A stretch of DNA of 61,798 bases from an uncultured Bacteroidales bacterium. Its GTDB lineage: Bacteria > Bacteroidota > Bacteroidia > Bacteroidales > WCHB1-69. Positions 51,701-56,453 of the stretch are shown here, in pieces; position 1 is the first letter of the stretch, and every line of letters starts with the position of its first letter. Below the pieces are notes generated by a model, which saw only the letters and a list, made by a program, of their open reading frames with translations, was not told the origin of the DNA and ran no database searches. The stretch covers positions 1 to 61,798 of the forward strand of contig CAMJXE010000010.1 of the NCBI GenBank assembly GCA_946409645.1, in the 5' to 3' direction. The position numbers and the translations under genes were made by a program.

Positions 51701-52853
51701 TGAAGTTGACGATGCCGCTGAAGACCTGCTGCATGTTGTTCACAGAAATCCAGTCAGAACTGCTCGAGAAGCTGTTTTTGGAAGTGTTGCCCATATAAAT
51801 GACAATGTCCTTCTCCTGAGCGGTGCCATAAATATATTGAAAAGCAATGCAAGGAATGCTGCCATCGATAGTGCCGAGTTCTGCAGCGGTGTAAATCTGT
51901 TCAGAGAAGGAATAATTGTAGTACGTGTTCATAGGAACGTAATATTGTCCTGTAGTGCCCGTGCCTACGATTACACTGTCAAAACAGTCAACGCAAGGGT
52001 TGCCGGCCATGGTGACGGTGAGGTTCAACGGGTCGGATTCACAACCGTTGGCATATTCGGCGGTCACACCGTAAACGTATGTTCCGAAATCCACAGAATC
52101 CAAAAAGCTGGTGGTGCTAGCAGAGGCAAGTAACGTTCCGTCACGGTAGATGTTGTAACCGCTCAACATGTTGGCTTGGTCTTGTAGATGACCGACAATC
52201 ACCCAGTTATAAGCAGCAATGCTGGCAGAGGGGTCGCCGCCGCTCAGAGTCTCCCATTCAGTTCCGTCCTCGGTGATGAGGTCGCCATAGTTGAACACAG
52301 CAGTGTTGTTCTGAGCTCCGAGAGGATAGCCGGCCGTGGTGTTGCAACGAATGCCAATCCATAACTCCTGGGTGGGGTCAATCAACACAGGGGTGTTCAG
52401 CATGATGGTGTTAAGACCATAGAGGGTCAGCGGAGTGGTGACCACTTGGTCCACGACCATGGTGCCGGGGGTGAAGGTGGTGTCCACCAAACTTCCACCC
52501 ACCCATACACGGACGGAGTAGGTGCAAACGGTCTGGGCTTCACCTGTCACGAAAGAGACGGCGCTCAAGTACTTGCCGCCATAGTTCGCCAGCTCCGTGG
52601 GTGTGAAGCGCACTGCACCGACAAAGTCGGCGGCGGCATTCATGCCGACACGGGTCGTGTAAGAATTGGCATAGTAAATAGTCACCTCGTCGGAATCGAC
52701 TATACCGTTCCAATCCAATCGGATGTTGTTCCATTCGGGTGCATGGAGAGAAGCCGACAACCCGGTGGGGGAAGCACAGCCGCTCTGCGCATTACCAGTC
52801 ATGGAGAACAGCATCATCAGCGCTGTTAAGCATAAGAATAGACATTTTTTCAT
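45702..52853 (-). CDS. Giant T9SS-secreted fibronectin-III/adhesin protein 4 (2383 aa)
   Basis: Signal peptide MKKCLFLCLTALMMLFSMTGNAQ. The first ~290 residues form a split FN3 module containing an inserted beta-domain (MNAAADFVGAVRFTPTELANY). Next come two QIY modules (YYNYSFSEQIYTAAELG near 315; FYGYTYSQQIYTPSEIGG near 865), with jelly-roll modules (LPYTMNFDNMG, VPFLEDFESV, LPYAQNFDSM, LPYSTDFSNP) and matching FN3 modules. A DDYGDGWNGGFLTVQQN module is near 1940, then two tandem related FN3-type modules (GFEWKTTSGGSY and GFEWKATSGGTY), a final FN3 and the T9SS type A sorting domain ending KSFVKK. The tandem GFEWK modules indicate recent internal duplication. It is the largest of the four leftward paralogues. 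Confidence 0.9.
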   Translation of the reverse strand: MKKCLFLCLTALMMLFSMTGNAQSGCASPTGLSASLHAPEWNNIRLDWNGIVDSDEVTIYYANSYTTRVGMNAAADFVGAVRFTPTELANYGGKYLSAVSFVTGEAQTVCTYSVRVWVGGSLVDTTFTPGTMVVDQVVTTPLTLYGLNTIMLNTPVLIDPTQELWIGIRCNTTAGYPLGAQNNTAVFNYGDLITEDGTEWETLSGGDPSASIAAYNWVIVGHLQDQANMLSGYNIYRDGTLLASASTTSFLDSVDFGTYVYGVTAEYANGCESDPLNLTVTMAGNPCVDCFDSVIVGTGTTGQYYVPMNTYYNYSFSEQIYTAAELGTIDGSIPCIAFQYIYGTAQEKDIVIYMGNTSKNSFSSSSDWISVNNMQQVFSGIVNFNNAGPDNWFNIPLDAPFEYDGSSNIVVAVLNNTGSYVSSNNNTFNAHSASSKTLYVYQDGSAYNVNSLPSGTMGSNRNNIRFMVGAPIECHMPSQVTVSEISTSFATISWASDEDANGYEVVLVPEGSTIDNEPSELTSDTTITLSNLTDNTGYTVYVRVNCASENSSWASISFRTLCLPQTTLPYTMNFDNMGSGSGVVPNCWEPAIAPNSNPAYPYISTTYHHSGNGALYFYSYSPSHSSIRGQGLDLTDNTEPLIMSFWEYITTSYYGRMVVGYLTDPMDFNSFVTVKDIYPQDVSVGAWTEFKFALPESANGQVIYPAFYSPYIPGSYSNYIYIDDITIEAGNPDCLAPSAFGVDNVSYSSAYVTWTPVDMEIDHVLECLNLSTGVNNTLNMTAGTTSYMLTGLDTTTVYQLKLYPVCQDIPDTLYAEFFTLNGSIVSCLDPDTNSQIITSGSTSTSYNIPVNNFYGYTYSQQIYTPSEIGGATVITGMALEYSGSSASTVKNNVAVYLAHRSDSTFASTTDWTPINQATKVYEGPLNCTQGWNTFEFDTYFAYNGVSNLVLIVDDNSNNYNGSAYTFNVHTKVSGQYNTMYVYSDGTDYDPSNPPSGNRYSIRNNIKFFGCNQTQVEEITCFAPNMMVTDYDSTSITVSWVAGGNETTWAVQYRQEGTDSWNSDGNVSGVNTYTITNLIPNTTYEIRMCGLCSGSDSSDWNTITGFTVCEYVTVPFLEDFESVSGTGSSSMVPCWFRGTSYTTQYPYISSSYASSGSKSLYFYGSTGSYCYAASPRFDNDIPMDSLVVKFNVLTTTASYYIEVGVMSDPTDYSTFQLLASCTPDIVSVWKNYEVNTSGYTGNGHYIAFRIPAWGTSYAYLDDVQVDYILPCSHPVAVTLQSAAPDMATIGWTAGDEETEWEYVYGEYGTVDPESDSPYGVTDNFATLYNLSPNTLYSFYVRAICSSSEISAWEPFTFRTECVSIDQLPYAQNFDSMTTTTSNITAGLNNLTDCWDGLSTGTTYTSYPYVYYGSSYANSGNYSLRFYSYYSGSYGDQYAFLPPIDVDVLSWENMMLEFNMKNGSTSAPFTLIVGVTEGTDINTFVPVDTIVQSSTSYTLQSVAFGNYQGNGNRITIVNKQPVTSYSYGQIDDILLSAPTCIHPNQLQATDVDTNSITLTWNERGTSTSWNIEYGPTGFTQGTGTVISASTNPYTVTGLNHSSTYDFYVQSSCSSTDLSLWSTGATISTSMIPTPLPYSTDFSNPDEAWVLENGNCTNYWTIGTYNGNGALFITDNGTTPNYSNSATTVSAQKLFTIGTASEITINFDIIVNGEGSYDYFKLFLAPATQTYPASNQTPSSTDYGYNSYSQYAYQFGTNSTYPYVLNLVSSGTHITAVMPNPNPNPDANSTALLVLAWKNDVSVANQPPAIIQNLMIGEISCTQPTNLTVTNITQNSADVAWTAGGDETSWILEYKENSDASWTSVPLTTTSYTLTNLSSLTNYSVRVQADCGNDDVSFFTSTTFNTAACAAADQCTYTFNLSDDYGDGWNGGFLTVQQNGVTITTIGMTSDSSATETVNLCDGYSTSLIWTSGDYDAEATFTIIGPDGTTIYSSPEMDSYSTYTFNADCNGAGPVITDPTVTTNAASNVAQTTATLNGSITNPDGVTITAKGFEWKTTSGGSYTPVTVTGNALTYNLSNLTPNTSYTYKAFITFNGTTVYGNEMTFTTLDQGQLVEPSATTAAATAITQTAATLNGSISNPDNVTITAQGFEWKATSGGTYTTVNATGSTMTYNLTGLTANTDYTFRAFVTTANGTHYGATMTFTTLPEDVQPCDVPTGLTTGTITHESIAISWDANADVNSWNIQYRPVGGTLNSATATTNSYTITGLAPETQYEIQVQAVCSDGQTSDWSPAVTATTLTGINEHLLNSISLYPNPAKDVVNVQCTMNNAQVKAIEVFDVYGKLLQTVSMTPETTTINVSGLASGMYFVRVTTEEGAVTKSFVKK
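45869..45896 (-). repeat. In-gene heptamer array in the sorting domain of giant gene 4
   Basis: Plus-strand units GTGCATT, GTTCATT, GTACATT, GTACATT, coding for NVQCTMNNAQ on the minus strand. Confidence 0.82.
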
Positions 52854-53238
52854 AGACTTGTAATTTTGGTTAATATGAAAGAATTGTTTCTTTTTTCCTT
52901 TATCCTGAATATTTGTTCAATTCGCACAATTACGAATTGAAACTCTAAAATTAGTTTTTCTTCAAGTATTTTCTTTTTAATATCAAGATATTTTTATTAA
53001 CAATTTATCAACAATATAAAATTTTGTAAATCAATATGTTGAGTGTTTTAGAATAGTCGTAATCCACAGTTGGTTGTTGATTTCTTGATTTCAAATCGGG
53101 CTCGTTTTGGAAGATTTTAAAATAAATATCCGCGAAATGTATCGATTTCAGGTACAAAAAAAACGACCTCGTTCAAGCGTATTATCAAAATATTGTGTAC
53201 TTTTGCACCCGTATTATATAAACTTATATAAACATTGT
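52854..53238. other. AT-rich divergent intergenic region
   Basis: This 385-bp gene-free stretch lies between divergent giant gene 4 and the deaminase gene. It is strongly AT-rich, with a promoter element for the deaminase gene at 53198. Toward giant gene 4 only an imperfect -7-like CACAATTA is seen near 52925. There is no repeat array or RNA gene that I can recognise. Confidence 0.6.
53198..53205 (+). promoter_or_regulatory. -7 element for the deaminase gene
   Basis: TACTTTTG (TAnnTTTG), 33 bases before the ATG at 53239. Its position rules out the longer in-frame reading that would start at 53107. Confidence 0.65.
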
Positions 53239-53730
53239 ATGGAAGAAAAGAAACATACCCGTCCTTCGTGGGACGAATACTTCATGGAGATTGCGGACAC
53301 GGTGAGCAAACGCGCCACCTGCGACCGCGGTCGCAGCGGATGTGTGGTCGTGCGTGACCGCCAGATTCTCGTCACGGGCTATGTGGGCGCGCCCAAGGGG
53401 CTCCCGCACTGCGATGAGGTTGGGCACCAACTCAAACAGACTCTCCACGAGGACGGTACGGTCACGCAGCACTGCGTGCGCACCGTCCATGCCGAGCAGA
53501 ACGCCATCTGTCAGGCCGCCAAGTTGGGCATCTCCCTTAACGGCGCCACGCTCTACTGCCGCATGACCCCCTGCCGTACCTGTGCCATGCTCATCATCAA
53601 CTGCGGCATCGTCCGCGTCGTGTGTGCCAACAAATACCACGCCGGACAAGAATCCGAGGAGATGTTCCGCCAGGCCGGCGTCCAACTCGAATTCTTCTCC
53701 GACGAGGTCGTGAAATACGACAAACAATGA
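53239..53730 (+). CDS. dCMP deaminase family protein
   Basis: 163 residues from ATG 53239. Zinc-dependent cytidine/deoxycytidylate deaminase fold. The HAE motif is at 84-86 (RTVHAEQNAI, with E86 as proton shuttle) and the second zinc motif PCRTC at 111-115. The N-terminal RPSWDEYFMEIADTVSKRATCDR and GYVGAPKGLPHC are typical of the ComE/dCMP deaminase group. Probable reaction: dCMP to dUMP for thymidylate synthesis. It is followed by a degenerate palindrome and a heptamer array leading to the radical SAM gene. Confidence 0.9.
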   Translation: MEEKKHTRPSWDEYFMEIADTVSKRATCDRGRSGCVVVRDRQILVTGYVGAPKGLPHCDEVGHQLKQTLHEDGTVTQHCVRTVHAEQNAICQAAKLGISLNGATLYCRMTPCRTCAMLIINCGIVRVVCANKYHAGQESEEMFRQAGVQLEFFSDEVVKYDKQ

Positions 53731-53735
53731 CGGTC

Positions 53736-53763
53736 GTAGAGGCGAATCATCATTCACCCCTAC
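53736..53763 (+). repeat. Degenerate palindrome GTAGAGGCGAAT-CATC-ATTCACCCCTAC
   Basis: Twelve-base arms differ at only two positions and flank a 4-base loop, six bases after the deaminase stop. It could act as a terminator or be a dispersed repeat. It lacks a T-tract. Confidence 0.6.
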
Positions 53764-53768
53764 ATATT

Positions 53769-53818
53769 CCCTAAACCTTAAACCCTAAACCTTAAACCCT
53801 AAACCTTAAACCGTTAAA
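53769..53818 (+). repeat. Heptamer array CCCTAAA/CCTTAAA directly before the radical SAM start
   Basis: CCCTAAA and CCTTAAA alternate three times without a gap, then CCGTTAAA, ending one base before the ATG at 53820. The CCCTAAA unit happens to equal the plant telomere repeat. It must form the whole ribosome-binding leader of the downstream gene. Confidence 0.88.
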
Positions 53819-53819
53819 C

Positions 53820-54596
53820 ATGTCAACATTCTTGTGGGAATCCATCGCATTCGGCCCGATACACAGCAGACGACTGGGCCACTCCTTGGGCATCAACCTC
53901 ATGCCTGTAGATGAAAAGATATGTACGTTCAACTGTCTCTATTGCGAGTGCGGCTGGACGCTGGAAAAGAACATCAACGCTCGGGAACCCTATCCGTTGG
54001 AGACGGTGATGGAGGCCGTAGAGCACAAGTTGGCGGAGTGTGCCGGCACGGGTACGCCCGTCGATAGCATCACTTTCTCCGGCAACGGCGAACCCACGCT
54101 TTATCCTTGGTTCGACCAGGTCATCGACCGGCTGTTGGGGTTGCGCGACAAGTACTATCCGCAGGCGGTCATCACCTGCCTCTCGAATGCTACGCAGCTC
54201 TACCGTCCGGAAATCATCGCTGCGCTGAAACGTATTGAGAACCCGATGCTGAAGCTCGACGCGGGCTCGCAAGCAATGCTCGACACCGTGAACGCGCCCG
54301 TTGTGCCCGTGGATATCGAGCAGGTCACAGACCAGCTCTGCGAATTCAACGGCAACCTCATCATCCAGACACTCTTCTTCAGCGGCGAATGCGAGGGTAG
54401 GGCGTTCGACAACTCCGTTGACCCCGAGTGGTCGCTGTGGTTAAAACGCATCCGCCGCATCCGCCCCAAACGCATCGTCATCTACTCCCTCGACCGCGAA
54501 ACGCCCGCCCTCGATCTGCATAAGTTTGACAAATCCTATCTCGACAACATCGTCACGAAATTGCGTTCGGAAGGATTCGAATCCTTCAGCTATTAA
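53820..54596 (+). CDS. Radical SAM protein
   Basis: 258 residues. The CX3CX2C iron-sulfur motif is C35-TFN-C39-LY-C42, followed by the SAM-binding FSGNGEPTL (near 88-96). The N-terminal FGPIHSRRLGHSLGINLMP matches a group of radical SAM proteins related to the wyosine/MoaA-like superfamily members found in many anaerobes. The substrate is unknown. The gene is compact, without an extra SPASM domain. The TAA stop begins an 8-mer array. Confidence 0.85.
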   Translation: MSTFLWESIAFGPIHSRRLGHSLGINLMPVDEKICTFNCLYCECGWTLEKNINAREPYPLETVMEAVEHKLAECAGTGTPVDSITFSGNGEPTLYPWFDQVIDRLLGLRDKYYPQAVITCLSNATQLYRPEIIAALKRIENPMLKLDAGSQAMLDTVNAPVVPVDIEQVTDQLCEFNGNLIIQTLFFSGECEGRAFDNSVDPEWSLWLKRIRRIRPKRIVIYSLDRETPALDLHKFDKSYLDNIVTKLRSEGFESFSY

Positions 54597-54622
54597 CCCC
54601 CTAAGCTCCTAAACTCCTAAGC
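54594..54622 (+). repeat. Octamer array beginning at the radical SAM stop codon
   Basis: TAACCCC followed by CTAAGCTC, CTAAACTC and CTAAGC. Each unit includes TAA. It belongs to the same class as the other stop-anchored arrays. Confidence 0.75.
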
Positions 54623-54655
54623 AAAAAAAAATTCCCGACATATTAAAGGAATTAT

Positions 54656-54663
54656 TATCTTTG
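54656..54663 (+). promoter_or_regulatory. -7 element for the lipoprotein-psd pair
   Basis: TATCTTTG, a perfect TAnnTTTG, 36 bases before the ATG at 54700. Confidence 0.65.
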
Positions 54664-54699
54664 CCGCCGTATTTTAGAAATTAAGAAAAATTATATACA

Positions 54700-55629
54700 A
54701 TGAAAAAATATCTATTATTGTTAGTAGCAATGCTCGTGGTGACAGTGAGTTTTCACTCCTGCAAACCGGATGAGGAAATTTATAACCCGAAGTGCCGTAT
54801 CAGTAAGATTTGGTATCGCAGCGAGGTCGGTTCCCCGAATGAAATCTATTTGTATGACCAGAAAGGCAATCTCGAAGAAATTGTCGTGGACAGCATCTAT
54901 TCATTCAAATTCACCTACAACAAGGATAAAACGGTCAGCAAGATCGTGCATGTGGGTGTGAACTACACCGAGACCATCGATTTTCAGTGGACCAATCAAT
55001 TGGTGGACAAAATGACCTATCAAGTGGATGGTAACGTGGTGTTGGATTACACCTTCCACCGCATTGACAATAAGAAGGACAAGGCTTACGGACGCATCGA
55101 CAACATTGAAGTGATGTACGATCGTGATTTCTATGAGCCATATTTTGACGATATCACCAACAGAAGTCTCAAACAACACCCTCTGTATGATAGAGTCATT
55201 GGCGATTACGAAGAGGTTGCGAAGGTTTTCGCCAATAGTCAAGCGAAAGACATGAAAATGTTTTCTGTCAAACGCTTTACTTACGACCCGGGCAAGCACA
55301 AGAAATACGAGAATGTCTCGCAATATGTGGAGGAGTTCCCCATCGCTCAGACGGTGGTTACCCACACTTATACGTATGATTTGAGCTCTTACAATCCTTT
55401 CTATGGCTTGCCTTTCGCATACGCCAGCGAGGATGGCTATTATCTGAATTGTAAGACTGCTGAACATATCGAAACCGTAATCAACGGCCAGCCCTCCAAG
55501 GTTGAGAACATCACTTACAGCTATGATGGTTTGCATTATATGAACAACAAACACTATCCGCGCCAGTTTGTGACTATCTCCGACGAGAACAATGTCCCGA
55601 CTCATACGTATATACTATATAAAGAGTAG
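54700..55629 (+). CDS. Hypothetical lipoprotein (309 aa)
   Basis: Lipoprotein signal MKKYLLLLVAMLVVTVSFHS with lipidation at Cys21. The mature part resembles DUF4595-type Bacteroidota lipoproteins and RHS/YD-like strand repeats: NEIYLYDQKGNLEEIVVDS, YSFKFTYNKDKTVSKIVHVG and IDFQWTNQLVDKMTYQVDGN repeat a beta-hairpin pattern of about 20 residues. No catalytic motif is visible. It is exported and anchored in the outer or inner membrane. Only 15 bp separate it from the phosphatidylserine decarboxylase gene, so the two share a transcript. Confidence 0.7.
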   Translation: MKKYLLLLVAMLVVTVSFHSCKPDEEIYNPKCRISKIWYRSEVGSPNEIYLYDQKGNLEEIVVDSIYSFKFTYNKDKTVSKIVHVGVNYTETIDFQWTNQLVDKMTYQVDGNVVLDYTFHRIDNKKDKAYGRIDNIEVMYDRDFYEPYFDDITNRSLKQHPLYDRVIGDYEEVAKVFANSQAKDMKMFSVKRFTYDPGKHKKYENVSQYVEEFPIAQTVVTHTYTYDLSSYNPFYGLPFAYASEDGYYLNCKTAEHIETVINGQPSKVENITYSYDGLHYMNNKHYPRQFVTISDENNVPTHTYILYKE

Positions 55630-55644
55630 AAGGTTGTGCTGGGC

Positions 55645-56298
55645 ATGAAATTCCATCAAGCGGGTAAGCTGATCATCATGGTCAGCCTCATCACCATAGC
55701 GCTGACCTCCCTGTTTTACGTGCTTCTGTTGGCTAATCTCTGGTGGGTGAACGTGATATTTTTCACGATCATGTTGGTGCTGGGTGTCCTCATTGTGCGT
55801 TTTTTCCGCGTGCCCACCCGCGTGGTCAATGTGGTGGACGACGGGGTGCTGGCACCTGCCGATGGCACGATCGTCTATGTCGGGAATGCCTTCGAACATG
55901 AATATTTCAAGGATGAACGGCAGAAAATCTCCATTTTCATGTCCATCAATAATGTGCATGTGAACAGTTACCCCATTTCAGGAGAGATTTCCTACACGGC
56001 TTACCATCCCGGCAAGTACGCCCTCGCGAAACTGCCGAAGTCTTCTGTCGATAACGAGCACAATACCATCGTGGTGCGTGGTGAGGAGACGGAAATCCTC
56101 TTCCGACAGATTGCCGGTTTTGTGGCACGCCGCATCATCAGCTACCCCGAAGTCGGCGACCATGTGCAGCAGGGCGAAGAGGTCGGCATGATCAAGTTCG
56201 GATCCCGTGTCGATGTCTTCCTGCCCAAATCCGCCTCCGTCGCTGTCCGAAAAGGCGACAAAGTCGTATCGAAAAAGACAGTACTGGCCTATTTTTAA
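55645..56298 (+). CDS. psd: Phosphatidylserine decarboxylase (short, archaeal/Bacteroidota type)
   Basis: 217 residues from ATG 55645; a GTG three codons earlier is possible. Two N-terminal membrane helices (about 8-30 and 34-53) are followed by the PSD core: GVLAPADGTIVYVG (67-80), FMSINNVHVNSYPISGEI (98-115) and the self-cleavage site G186-S187 in KFGSRVDVFLP, where the serine becomes the pyruvoyl group. It converts phosphatidylserine to phosphatidylethanolamine at the inner membrane. The pssA synthase gene is not adjacent. The TAA stop opens a TTAAGAG heptamer array. Confidence 0.93.
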   Translation: MKFHQAGKLIIMVSLITIALTSLFYVLLLANLWWVNVIFFTIMLVLGVLIVRFFRVPTRVVNVVDDGVLAPADGTIVYVGNAFEHEYFKDERQKISIFMSINNVHVNSYPISGEISYTAYHPGKYALAKLPKSSVDNEHNTIVVRGEETEILFRQIAGFVARRIISYPEVGDHVQQGEEVGMIKFGSRVDVFLPKSASVAVRKGDKVVSKKTVLAYF

Positions 56299-56326
56299 TT
56301 AAGAGTTAAGAGTTAAGAATTAAGAA
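56296..56326 (+). repeat. Heptamer array beginning at the psd stop codon
   Basis: TAA followed directly by TTAAGAG, TTAAGAG, TTAAGAA, TTAAGAA. Each unit contains TAA, giving stops in all frames. Confidence 0.85.
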
Positions 56327-56376
56327 TGAGGTTGTTGCAACCCCAATTATAATATAAAATATAAGATATATTCTTT

Positions 56377-56453
56377 GAGCAGCCTCCAAGAGGCAAAACG
56401 CACGAAGAGCAACTAACCCCACACAAGCGATGAAGGAACGCGGTGTGGGGTTA
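56377..56453 (+). repeat. Double-hairpin dispersed repeat, copy B
   Basis: GAGCAGCCTCCAAGAGGCAA (hairpin GCCTC/GAGGC at 56382-56394), AAACGCACGAAG, then a perfect 11-bp stem TAACCCCACAC / GTGTGGGGTTA (56414-56424 and 56443-56453) with an 18-base loop. The only ATG start available for the downstream gene (56430) lies in this loop. It matches copy A at 25880-25966. Confidence 0.8.

Noticed and set aside
53107..53238. 44-residue N-terminal extension of the deaminase
   Set aside because: It overlaps the promoter element at 53198 and is unrelated to the family, whose N-terminus starts at ATG 53239.
53769..53818. Telomere or contig-end signal because of CCCTAAA repeats
   Set aside because: The array is internal, only about 50 bp long, and alternates with CCTTAAA. 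It fits the heptamer class seen elsewhere in the window.
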